A DNA stretch of 64,000 nucleotides, taken from Lonicera japonica. Lineage: Eukaryota; Streptophyta; Magnoliopsida; Dipsacales; Caprifoliaceae. Location: contig CM038463.1 of the NCBI GenBank assembly GCA_021464415.1, positions 114,792,790-114,856,789 of the forward strand, in the 5' to 3' direction. Of this stretch, positions 27,364 to 39,972 are shown in pieces. The notes under the pieces were generated by a model that saw nothing but the letters and a program-made list of their open reading frames with translations, was not told the origin of the DNA and did no database searches. Made by a program: the position numbers and the translations under genes. The stretch's first letter is position 1, and every line of letters starts with the position of its first letter.

Positions 27364-30300
27364 ATGGTGGAGATTGAGTCCTGTGGAAACTTAGTAAATG
27401 CTTCTTCTGCATTATTAATTAGAGGAATAGAGGAAGAAGTGAAAGGAGAGTGTAGTGTGAATGAGGTACTTGCACAGGTTTCAGCTGATTTACAAAGTGA
27501 AAGGCAAAAGAATGCAGAGCTCGCCCACAGGATATCAATGCTTGAGGAGGCTCAATTGCAAAATGTAGAGACATATATATACATATTTGTGTTTTTGCCC
27601 ATTTCTTTATTTATACTCGATATATATCTTTTAGCATTGCATTTGCATTTATATTGTTATTCGTTTTTGTTTGAAGGCTTCTACCCACAAATTAATTAAT
27701 TGTCTATGGAGGAGGGAGGGCCTGTTTTCCTTCTAGTGTTTTTTTCTTTTTTGATCCGAAAGTCATATTTCCTTTTTATATATGGTTGTCTTATATTAAT
27801 TAGATCACTGCTTCTACCACAAAAGGTTTTTCTGTCTGGCCAACATACAAAAGTGTCCACAACACCACGAACAAGAACAGTAAGAAGCAAATTGAATGGG
27901 GATAGTTCATTACAATAAAATACTTATACCTCTAATTAACTAAATTAGAAGCTGATATATTCAAGGAATCTGGCAATAAGCTCTCGAGTGTTTTGCTTTT
28001 TTCCTTCTTGGTTTTGTTTCACAATCTATTTACCATTATTTTGGTCAATTGTTTGGTGATTCTTTCTTAGATGGATGTATATATTAAATGGGGTAACACT
28101 GTTAGTTAAATATTTATATGAGATTTATTAGCAAACATGCATGCTCTAGAGCAGACAGTTTACTCACAGATTAGGCCTTTACGACCCTTTTTTGGCACTA
28201 ATGCATTCTGCTAAATTTGTAGGTAACGCTATTAGCACTCCAAAGAGTTACTCTAACGTACTTAAACAAATTAATGACATTTAGTGATACATTTTTGTCA
28301 GTGTCGGAATATATGTTGGAGTCGCCCTTAGAATAAATCGGGACTGGACAATCATAAAATCAAGAAATTGGATTCATGTTCTTGTTTTTCTTATAATTCC
28401 CCTTTTCATGCATTGCATCTCACTTTGACAATGATAGACAATGTTTCCATACTCTGCGCAAATAATTATGCTAATAATGTCCACTCCTACATTCTGTCTC
28501 TCAGGGTAGTTGGCTCAGTGCCAGGGAAAGAAGCTTCAAGAAGTTTAAGAGACAAAAGATGGGACCAATTGGTAAGAAAATTGAAAACGGAGAAATCAAA
28601 ATGGCCTCAAACACTAACATCATGCCAGCAGAGGACGCGAATCTAAGAAATCGCCTAGTCAACTGGATGAGCATGGATGACAACCAGTTTTTCAATTTTG
28701 AAAAAGTAAAAGATGGTGAGTCTACCGTGGATTGGGATGATACAGATGATAGTGATGATGAAAATTTGGATGAGAATCACAATAGAATTGGCCGGAAAGA
28801 GAGAGAAAATGGTGACAATGTACAAGCTCCTAATGAGATAAAATACCGTCTTTTAGGTGAAGATCAAGTGAAAGATAGTTCATCATGTGATATAAATTCT
28901 GTCTACTACACTGGGGAACTTAAAAGGCGTGATTGGAAAGAAACTGATACATCTGGCGAATACAATGTGTCGCCGAAGATCTTTACTTCTCGGCAAGAGC
29001 TTAGAGGATTTGGGAGTTTATCAATGCAGAAAAAAACCCCAAAAATAGCTTTCAGTCCAAAGGAAGTTAAGAGAATAATTGAGTTGGAAGAGCTTTTACT
29101 GAAAAATGCTCAGTCCCACACCATTAGAAAGATCATAGTGTTTGCGTCTCTTGGCATAAGGCATGGGTGTGAAGATATGTATGAATTAGACTTCAGTCAT
29201 TTTAGCATTTTGCAGAAGGGAGAGCCATACGTATCACCAAAGGACCCAGGGGTAAGCTACATATATTTTCTTTGTTACTATTTCAGATCTTCAGGGTACT
29301 GTTTAGCATTCATCGATTTGTACTGTTGTTTTGTATACACGTGTTAGTTTTTGTTGTTTCTGCCGCCATTTCTTAGGGCCATAGAAAAAAAAATTATCAC
29401 TTAGAAAAGATTTATATGTCTTGAGCCAAAGGAAGCCCAAGTCTTTCCAAATTTAAAGCTACCTAAGGAATTACTCAGTTCTAAAATGATACTACATTAC
29501 AGGACCTTCAAACACTTGCTCTGATATTTAGTCTCAAGTGTAATAAAAAAATTTGTAAAAGAAAAAATGAAATCAGTCCATTACTACGGGACATTTTTAC
29601 AATTTTGCTTCAGTTAATTGCCGTGTTATGATGAATTGTAACCAAGTTCCCTTTCTTTTTTTAGTTCTTAATCCTGTAAAATGCATTTAACATCAGGAGC
29701 ATGTTTTGTACGAGAAACCTGGCGTGAGAAGGAAGATCTTCTATCCCAATAGACAAAACCCAAGTTTATGTCCAGTTCAAATACTTGAAGTGGAGAAGGC
29801 TATGCGTCCCCCTGATGCCAGCTGCCCATCATGCTTATTTCTGTGCATTAAGTATGGAGGAAGGACTAGAAACCTTCCCCAAAATGAGTAAGTAGTACTC
29901 TTTTCCCACTTGATCACACAGCACAACCTTACCTTTGCTTGTTCTATGTTATTTTTTATGCTTATACAATATAGGGTTTCACCTTTGCATGACCTGAAAG
30001 TGGTTGAGGTCCTGCTTTCAGAGCCTAATCTGGAAGTTTATGGGTTCCAGATATGTCCGGCAGAGAATGGGAAGAAACAAGCTCAAGTCATTTGGGCCAG
30101 TTATATGTAGAATGGCAATGCTAGTCCACATTCGAAGTGGAAGCTTCTTCTTCAAGGCCTTTGGTATAACTCTTTTGTTCATGGCTGGTTTTCCCGATGA
30201 CCTGGTTCGAAAGGAAACCAAATACAGGAACTTGGACCTTCTTCAAAAATACTACAGGTACATAACATTGAAAACAAAATGTTGTAGTAATTTTGCCACC

Positions 30301-31413
30301 CTTAATTGGTTTTTTTTTTCATAGTGCTATAGTTGCCCCCTAGCAAATTTCTGGTTCCGCTCCTGCTGATGCATAAGTAACCTTCTTAATGCAGGACAGA
30401 TGCAGATGCTGAGGGTGAGGAATTATTTCTTTCACGTCCAATGGCTTTTGATGCTGTAAGTAAAAATTTCTACTTCAGATTTCCAGGTGCTTTTGGTCTG
30501 TCATCGTTTAATTTACTATACATCTTGTTAATGAATGTTCTACAAAATTTACCACCCAAAACTATTTTTTTTTTTTGTCAAATCTATAATTTTCAACAGC
30601 TCTCTATTTGAAATATCTATGCAGTGGTTAGACCTTATAATTCTGCTTTGGCTGTTGCCTTGGGACACAAAATTAGGAAAACTTAAAGATATATTGGTGC
30701 CGGAAAATGAGGCATTTGTATAGATCGATAGTGTTGCCATGATTTTGATTACAATTAAGCATTATACATATCTCACATCCATCCAGAAAGAGCTTCTGAA
30801 TTGAACTAGTTGCCTTTTTTCCTTTCAGCGTCCCATTCCAAATTCTCACCAGTTAACTGGGAAAACAATTGTGACAAAATCAAAAGCCAAGAAGCACACA
30901 GGTTCAATCAGCAAGTCACATAATACACATAAAGCCTCAATCTTGCAGTCTCCCCCTTCAAGCTCTGAAAGTCCTACTACACAATTTGGTCTACTGGGAT
31001 ATACCTCCATTCAAACACATGCGATGAAAGGATTCCAGTCCATGCTATCTCAGATTGCATCAGAATCCCCACTGATCTCAAACCCTTTGATTGGCAGTAA
31101 CGGTCCTACCATTCCTTACTGTAATCAATCTTCTTATCCTATTATGCAATCGCAACAAACAAATTCTTTTGTGCCTATGATGTATTTTCCTACCCCTAAT
31201 GGATTCCCTCCTTGTCCTTACCCTGCTTTTAGTTATTTTCCTTCTGCTGGGAATTACATTCCCATCCATCCACAGCCTTACTATAGCCATACCTTGTTCA
31301 ACCCTTTAATTCCGAATATGGTACAAGGCACTGGGAAGAACAGTGCAGTCTCGGATGAATCTGATAGTGATTCCAATAGCAGCTCAAGTGATACAGAAGC
31401 AAAAGAGGAGTAA
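27364..31413 (+). CDS. Conserved plant protein with Crypton-like tyrosine recombinase region, 6 exons, 663 aa
   Basis: Exons: 27364-27564, 28505-29251, 29697-29887, 30051-30257, 30395-30455, 30829-31413. All junctions are GT-AG in frame (1992 nt); a small extra exon between the first two cannot be excluded. The N-terminus (residues ~30-67) is a likely coiled coil; residues ~90-190 are acidic. The conserved centre (~270-449) holds FASLGIRHGCE with Arg286, CPVQIL (341-346) with AMRP (351-354), HIRSG (406-410), LLFMAGFPDDLV (421-432) and LQKYYR (444-449). These resemble, in order, box I Arg, the CPV..RP signature of DUF3504/Crypton proteins, box II and the catalytic-Tyr region of tyrosine recombinases. 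The second Arg of HxxR is not obvious, so activity is doubtful. The C-terminus is Pro/Ser/Tyr-rich. I recognise the protein as a conserved plant family of unknown function; the recombinase link is my inference. Confidence 0.85.
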
Positions 31414-33444
31414 TCATGCATGCAACCTGGAAAATAAAACCTGTTAAGGAACCATGCGACATAATTTATTTGTATGCCCCTCTTCTATGGCAGATAAATC
31501 ACTTTTAATTTACATAATATCTCCTTTTGTAACATTTTTAGAGTTTGACAAGTCTTGGGGATGTTAACATCTTCTTAATGAGAAAAAGGCAAGTTTGTAC
31601 AAGGCCCATGCCAAATAATAAAAGTATACGGTGGATGCTACTGGTTACCTTACATCAGGGCCGAAGAACTGCTAGTAAGGCAAATTGATCTAACAGTTCA
31701 AAATTTAAACTGCAAAAATTTGTTATTTCTGTAAAAGTAACCTTGAACGCTAAATGCGTAACTCAAAAACCTTACCCCTGCATAAGAGTACCACACTCTG
31801 AATATCATTACCAGAAGCACGTTGGGGGTGTGTTGTGTTGATGCTTGATAGCCCACTTGGCATGATGGATTTGCAGTTGCAGTTTCTAGAACCTGAGTCA
31901 CTTCATTTTAAACATTTGAATTTTGAAATAATATAAGAACGTGAAGGTATACTAATACTTGGTTATGGGCCAGAGCCGATAGTGAAGCTCCATGTGAGTG
32001 CTAACATACACATGTGAAGGGGACCACTGTCAGTTCTAGTGTATACAACAACTTTTACTTAAATTAATATTTTCTCAAAATGATATGGATGTGCATTCCA
32101 CAAAGATAAAGCCAATAGCCATGCTTTTGGGACCATTTTTGAATCCTAAATAAAATTAGCAGTATAAGCCAACTTGCCTAGTAAAAAAAGAATTCCATAA
32201 GCAAACTCTGCAGAAGAGATGGCCAGAGGCTTGAATAATTCAGAGAAACATCTAGAGAAACACCAAAAAGAAAAAGAGGACCCCAAGGCTTTAACCATAT
32301 CTCTAGCAAGTGAAATAATGACCCCTCTATTCTGGACTAAAGGAGTGGCACTAAATACGTCCAAAAACAGTAGGCATGCCAACCATTGCGTGCCTTTGAT
32401 GACTTACGTACGTGGAAAAGAATAAAATATTATAAAATTAGTTTCGGTGGAATGATTCCATGGAAAACAAAACTTAGGCTAAACCAAGTTGGACGGAAAC
32501 AATTATGAAATCAAACACCCTACAATTGAAAACATAAATTTGGACATTTTTCCATGAAAATTAAAATGTTATTGTCTAAATGCAACCCCAATGCAAGCCA
32601 TCGGACAAAGGCTCTTATATTATTTTTTGTTGGGGGTAGGGTTGGGGGTGTTTTCAGACTGTTTGTACATCATTACATTTGCTCCCCAGTCCCCACCAAC
32701 CATTACATAAAATGGTGCATTATCTGTTGCTTTGAAGAACCTCCGCTCAAGGCTAATATTTTATAATACTGTGAGATCTTATTGAGTGAGAGTACATATA
32801 TAGTACTCAATTAGAGTGCAAATAGTTGCATTCTAATATCGAAATTCTTTTGACCAATTTACCTTATCTTTGGCAATTATTGTCGAAACAGATAATATGT
32901 TCACAGTAATTGACCAGATGAGGTGGTTAGCACAGCATGATTGGTTCTCTTATACAAGCTTTCTTCTTCATATAGATCTTTACAATATCTCAACTTCTCT
33001 TCTATGATTGTTTAGTAACTTCAAGGACCCTACTAGGTTTCTTGGTGGAATGGTTCTCTTCCATTGAATTCCACTACAAAAATGCAACATGATGACTTGC
33101 ACACTACTAAATATTATAACAGAGCATCAAGTTCATATATGAATCATAAACAGTCATCATTGTTACAAACTCATGCATCATACACGACATCACCATCCAT
33201 CCACATATGTACATACATCTCAACATCCACCATACCCTATTACCACCATCAAACTAACAACCTCACAACAGCATAAAGGAAAAATAACATAAACTAGAGT
33301 AGTGCAGCCACTGCAAAAAAGCAAGAGGCCCCATCTGGAAATTAAATTAAATCCATCTTATTGTCTCACTCTTTCTCTCTTTTTTACCTTTCTAATTAAA
33401 TAAAGAAGAGAAAGTTTGAGTTGGGGTTGTACAAAAGGCAGCTT
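31414..33444. other. Intergenic between convergent genes
   Basis: Contains the 3' end of the plus-strand gene and, near 33300-33444, the 3' end of the minus-strand peroxidase gene. No other gene is supported; the small ORFs here lack recognisable features. Confidence 0.5.
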
Positions 33445-35298
33445 CTAATGGAGCTTGTTGGCTACAGTGCACTGCTTTCTGATCTCGCCCTTAGTGCCAG
33501 TGAGAGGGTTGTTCTCGGTGAGGATGGTGATGGCCCTTGAAAATTCCTTGAAGAAATAGTCTTGGCTCTTGGCCATTTTCTTAACATAGGGCTTGGTCCT
33601 CTTGTCTGAGGCTAGTTGATGGTCCACTATCAATAATCCCTTGTTATCCAAAATGTTTCTGTAGTAATTGTTATCTAGCTTCATGGGTGTGCCTCTGTCA
33701 TTCCTCACATATTGCACAGCCTTTGGGTCTGGGATCTGATCTGGGCACTTATGGAGCATGTGCTCTACATGACCAGGGTCCAGTACTGGGTCCACCTCTG
33801 GATACAAACGGTGAACCAACTTCACACAGTGGGTTCTTCCCACACTGTGAGCACCTACCAAGTACAATAAACCATCAAAGTTTAGTAACTTTTTAGGTGA
33901 TCTCTTAAATTGAGTTACTCTATGCAGAACCTTAAAAGGTGTATATCAAATTTATATATCCATATATGCCAAACTACTCTGCTATTTCTTTTTGGATGTC
34001 CTAGATTATGGAACAGTTTCCTTCATGGAATTACTAAATTTCACAGTAGTTTTGTTTTCAATGGTTGATAAAGCTTAAATTAGTGTATCCTTAAGAAACT
34101 GTAAAAGTCAAGCATAAACTCTTAATTTGGGATAAAGTAAGTGTCTTTATATATGTGTGGATGTACATATATGTTGGAGATATGGATGAATGTAGATGTA
34201 GATGTACCTAGCAAGGCAACAACTCCAGGGGTGTCAATACCAATGGCACCAAACCTCTCAAGAACAACAGTCATGCTCTCGTTGTGGTCAGGGAGGTATG
34301 ACTCTAGTATATCTGCTCTGCTCTTCCGTCCATCTCTTCTCCCTGTTTTAAGTGGGATGTATGGTCCTCCTAGCTACAAAACCACCCATGTTCCAACTAC
34401 ATGTAATTAAGAAATAATCTATATATACGTACTATCAAATTCTTACACACCCACAAATAGAAACACGTACAGAAAGACCCAACATGTTTGTTGAAAAATG
34501 GAATCTTTTTTTAAGCCCAAAACCCACGCTATCACATAGGTCGATCACAGGTACAGATCTAGTACGTAACTACATATGTAAAGAAAAACAAAAGGTCCCA
34601 AATCTGGATAAGATTCAGATCTTCTGTATGGAGCGAGCATGTTGAAAACCCATTAAAGAAAAAGAGTTGAATGTATACTAATAACAATGGAAAAGGGCTG
34701 AATGTATAGAAAAGAAAGAAAAGGAAAAGCAGATTGAGGGAAAGTTGAATATAATTTACCGAAACAATGCCGTCTCTGCCCGAGAGAACAAGGATATCAG
34801 AGCAAGAAACAACACCAGGGCACTCTCTCTCCACAGCTTCTTTGATGGAGTCAAGGTACCTGAAGTTCCTTAGCCCAAAGCTCCTGTCTGTCTCCTTCTC
34901 TGACAAGCTCCTTCTCGTTGAGTCCAGTAGAAGCGAAGCATCACATGACTACATAAACAAAAACATAAATATCTATATGTACATCTTTCTGGCTTTATAC
35001 ATATATATACATATATATATATATTAGTATGTATGTGTGGTATTGTATAGATGTATACCTGAACAGCACAGTCATGGAAGATGTTCCTGAGCCACGAGAA
35101 AGCCGTGTTCTTGTGACGCTTGTAAAGAAGCCTGACTTGTTCTTTGATAATATCTTCAGCTTGAGGACATGTGTCCTTGTAGAAGTTCATCATAAGACCC
35201 GGGTCTTGCTCATTTTCTTCTGCAAAAGCAGTGCTGCTGAGGAGGGTTGCAGCTGTGAGAGATAAAAGAGCAACTAACAAGAAAGCTTTGGAACCCAT
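33445..35298 (-). CDS. PER42: Class III secretory peroxidase, 4 exons, 334 aa
   Basis: Exons (minus strand): 35298-35059, 34948-34760, 34373-34208, 33854-33445, all GT-AG and in frame (1005 nt). A hydrophobic signal peptide covers residues 1 to about 26, so the enzyme is secreted to the wall. The distal haem pocket reads RNIFHDC with Arg71 and His75; the proximal haem ligand is His201 in GAHSVGRTHC. Paired cysteines are in the usual places, and the length matches the family. It would oxidise phenolics with H2O2 during wall cross-linking or generate reactive oxygen. The FHDCAVQSCDASLLLDSTRR segment and the KGEIRKQC ending strongly resemble Arabidopsis PER42/PRXR1 (At4g21960); that assignment is from memory of the family. 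No damage seen. Confidence 0.95.
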
Positions 35299-36679
35299 TA
35301 CTACTAGACTATGCTCTGCTTCACTCTGATGTCTACTCTCTTAAATAATGCAAAAGAGGCCTGCAGCAGTACGTGGATGGATTTATTTCTCTTTTTGGAT
35401 AAAAATACACTGATATCTCCTCAAAAATCTAATAAATACATGGAGCTCCCCCCACGTGTTCATTAAATTACACTTTATTCTCCCAAATAGGTCTGTAAAA
35501 GTAAATTTCTGGTCACAGGTGAAGTATTATTGTTAATTATCTAATCCTAGCTTGCCATTTTTTTCTTTTAACTGAACTAGAGAGGAATTTAATCTTATTC
35601 TAATACGAATAAATTGATCCACTATATCTTTACTCGTTACAAAGAAGCCTTGTGCATGTTAACATATATATTTCTAAGATTGTGTTTGATATCCAGATAG
35701 AAAATTATAAGAAAAATATTTGATTTTTGTGAAAAGTTGAAAAATGATATAAATCACTACCGTCTGAAGAAGTTTTTTCTGTGAAAGAAATCAAAATAAG
35801 TAAAAAAATAATTGAACAATATACTTACTAGCATTTTTAACTTACAGTACTAGGGGTTTAGATTAAGTAGTTTACATTTTTTTTAACAAATTTCGTTTCC
35901 CAAAATTTATAATTCGTTAACGTCAAGTTTTATTATGTTTGACACACATGCAAATTTCATAACATTTATTAGCAAGGATGAAATCAATATGATATGAAAT
36001 TTCAGGTGCTGATGGATAAGATTCAAAAAAAAAAAAAATTGCTTAAATGAGAAGATAAACTGCTTCTAAATTTAAGAAGAAAAAGACAGCACATGCCACA
36101 GTATCATTGCTAGATCTATTATGAACATGGCAGAAGCACACTATGAGTAAATAATAGGAAAAGAGTGTAAAACAATACAAAGGGAATGGAAGGTGATCAA
36201 AGTCTACTCTGGAGGGCGTGAGTTTTTAAATTATTAGATTCAGATCTCAAGGCTACGTACCCATTTGAAACAGTCTATTAAATCCACCCCCACTACCCAT
36301 AAGATTCTTCAATTCTAGTAATAAACCCCCCATATATGGATAAATCCTGTGCATTTCATGAAATAAGTAAATATATGGATAAATCCCGTGCGTGCACACT
36401 TTCAAAAATAATTCTTTTGACAATAATAATGATAAGAAATATGAATAAACATTGAACCCCATCACTTAGAATCTTTAAAGGAGGAGAGAGGAATTTTTTT
36501 AAGTTTTTACACTCACATCTTTTTTCTAACCATTTTTTGAAACATTAGGCATACAACACTCTGGGTTATCCCTTAAAATAAATTCAATGAATATACGAAC
36601 AAATTCTATAAATCCAACAATGAAGAATCACTTTTATAATTGTGTATTTGGTGAATTTAATATCACCAAATATCTTGGA
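35299..36679. other. Upstream region of the peroxidase gene and intergenic DNA
   Basis: The first few hundred bases probably contain the peroxidase promoter. No other gene is recognised. A short duplicated ATATATGGATAAATCC block occurs at about 36333 and 36374. Confidence 0.4.
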
Positions 36680-36745
36680 GAAAGATTCAAACCCAAGTGT
36701 TAAATGAAAAGAATAATAACCTTTAACACTAGACCACAACTTTAA
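36680..36745 (-). repeat. tRNA-like SINE head (possible)
   Basis: On the minus strand GTGGTCTAGTGTTAAAGG and GGGTTTGAATCT, about 30 bases apart, resemble the A and B boxes of a tRNA-derived plant SINE. Tail and target duplication were not identified. Confidence 0.35.
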
Positions 36746-39506
36746 ATAGTGTTATTTTGATACAATTTAAGTAACACACAGTCATTAAAAATGTCAAACT
36801 TAGTGATATTCATTTTTTACAACATATGAATTTGATTCTCTCACCGCATCACTCACTATTTGGAAATTTAGAGTTGGGTCGGTCTGGTTGTTGCGCCATA
36901 GCCCACAGAAAGGAATTGAAGAAAAGTCAAGATAGTTCCCAAGGTTATCGATTTATGTCTTTTCTAATATTGGCAATAAATATAGCTTCTGTCTCAACGC
37001 TTTTACGTTACAAAAAATATGCCACCTCTCGCTCTCCTCTTCCTCAGAGTGGGGTCTTTTTAACTGAAACTATTGGTGCTATTATTACAAGCAACAATTT
37101 GGACTGTATATTAAATTCAATCTCCGCTTATTATAATAAATCAAAGAGTGGGGAAATAGTTTAATTTAATCAGATAAGTTGTTTATATATATAATCAGTA
37201 TATATAAAAGAGAGAGAGAGAGAGAAGCACATGTGACCTGTCATTAATATAATGGATTCTTGCCTTTGTCACGGGCACCAAAATATCAAGTCACTAGGTA
37301 GACTAACGTTAGTAGAAACTCCCAAACTTTGTATCGAATTTCTCATTTCATTTTTATTACTATTTTTCTTTGTGAAAAAGTAAATAAAACAAAGAAACTC
37401 AAAACTATGTCATTTACGTTGTTGTGGAATACTTTAACATTAGGCACCTACTTACTCATATTGAATTTCCGTTTTAGGTCATTTACTAAATTTGAAATTG
37501 TTTTAATTAATGGCATGCGTTATCTTTTGTAAAATCAAGTAAATTCATTTTAACCAAAAAAGAGAAAATCATACAGCATCATCTAGACGCTTAAATCATT
37601 CATTAAGTTTATTTTATTATCAACTGTAATTTATATTTTTCATCTATTATATGTTATACATTTTTTTTAAAGCAAAGAGAAAAACCCCCTACTATTATTA
37701 ATATAGAAAATATTGAGCATTAGAAGGGGACAAAACCAAACCTCTAGAAAAAAACATTGAGAAGACTTAACAAAATACAACTAAAATTTTAATAAGATCA
37801 CTTGAAATGAGTCGGCTTTCGAATCTCTCTTTTAAGTTTACCACTTAAGCATTTGGGGCGTCAAATCGAATATGATCTAGAAATAAAATTTCTTCTTGAT
37901 CAAATTTAGATTTAGAAAGCATCTCCTTATATATAATGCTTTTATAAATTCTTCTTTTGATTCTTGGAATGAACCATTGTGAAGCCTTCATTATTAACCC
38001 TTCTTAAACTAGACTTTAGCCAATTCTTCATTAACAGTACCTTTCTCTTCATTTCCCATTGCATTGTTCCTTGAGGCTAACTTGACAATATCTTCATCAA
38101 TGAAGAACATTACAGGTTCTCAATTTCTTCCCCCTTATCTTTTTATTTAGACGTAATCAATATACTAAATCTCATAATAAATTATTTTTTTATCATTTAA
38201 ATTAATTTATCCTAAAAAAATTACAAGAATAAACAATACTCTTAATTTAATTGAAGGAGGGATAGTACTAAAATACAAATTTCTGGTAGGTAAGGAGTTG
38301 TAATTTGATAAAGCATTGAGGTGATGGAAGGCCCATTACACAAAGAAACAATATATAAGAAATGAAAAGCATATTTCTTTCGTTAAAGTAAAGACCGCAT
38401 TTATGTATTTTGAAGGAGTTGAGATATATTATATTATTATAAGGAGACAGACGATTAAAGTTTGGAATCAACTGAGCAGATGCCGCGCGCGCCTTGGTAG
38501 CTTATGTTAGCCTCTTTCCTAAAATTTTGGATTTATGTTCGTCAATTGGTTATCAATAAACTTATGCGTCCAAATTTTGTTTCACAACCAACCATGTTTC
38601 ATCTCCTTATTTTTAGATAGTTGAAATAATAATTCTATCATGAAATATTAAATTTAAGACAGAAAATATTATAATTTGTTGTAAATGAACATGTTCTACA
38701 ACTTGTAATTAAATAATGTTTTATGAATTTTTTTAGTTTTATTGTGACTAGTTTATTTTTTATTAGACACATAAGAGAATTTTGCTTGGGATGTGTATGA
38801 ATTAGAACACTCTTAACTGTCAAAATAAGTAAATAAAGAAATATGTTTGGGAAGGAGAGAATGGGATATATGTGAAAACTGTTAGTGTTCAACAACATAT
38901 TTTTTGACTAGAAAAGCAACATATTTTTTGATGAAAATTTAATCAAAATGTGTAAAAAAAAGCTGGCATAAATGAGTTAAAAAAAAATCAAACGAGCCGA
39001 GGGAGTCGAGCTTGGGGAGCTGAACCAAGCAAAACAGTGACCACCGACACTCGCCTGGGTCCATCCCGCCTGTGGCCCATTGCTCAAATTTAAAGATACT
39101 TTTTTGTCTCCCCATACATGCGTCTAGGGATTCACAAAAGTTGAATCACACTAAGAAATTGCAATTGAATTGCCTTATTAATGGATTCGTTTTGACTTTA
39201 AAAAAATAAAATTATTATAACCCTTAAAAATCTAGATATCGAAGTGGCGTGTGCTAAACTGCAAAATTGTATACTCTATCTAGTTTTTATTTTATTTTAC
39301 TCTTTGGATTAATAATATCCATATCAAGTGTTAATGCTGTAATTCTTCTACCACATTAGCCCACCCAATGTCCATTTTTATTTATCATTGTCTTGTTCTC
39401 AATTGTTTCTTTATCGTAGATGGATCTCAAGTAATTCATCTTGTTAACTTTGTTTATTCGGACTTTAGAAATTTGAGTGCTCTTATTATGAGGACAAAAA
39501 CTCAAT

Positions 39507-39551
<45 letters not shown>

Positions 39552-39972
39552 CCCTATTGTTTGATCCAATCTCTTCTATATATGTGTATACGCGCGGTGC
39601 TCATACATTCGTGTAGATGGTTGGAAGGAGAGATGATAAAAATACGGTGATTACCGGTAAATGGTGATGGATAGGTACTATTACGACTAAGATAACTTTA
39701 ACCAACCATCACCACAAAATAATATTAATTCATTCCTTAATTGCACTCAAAAATGTGCGGCGGTCATTTCATCTGTGATGGACTCAGACTATCAAATAAA
39801 TACAATCATCATATCAGTTTCCCCAATCTTTCATCCGGGCTGTTGCTGGTCCCCTCTTTCATCCAGGCTGTTGCTGTTCCCGTCTCATTAATGATCTACA
39901 CCAAAATATATGCCCAAGCGAGGAATACCTCCATGTTTCTCTCACAAAGCTACCATGATTAAAATGTCATCT
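36746..39972. other. Intergenic
   Basis: No gene is recognised. A CT microsatellite of about 40 bp lies at 39508-39550. A 28-bp tandem duplication (TCTTTCATCCGGGCTGTTGC and on) at 39827-39882 lies in what is probably the 3' UTR of the minus-strand TYW gene. Confidence 0.5.
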
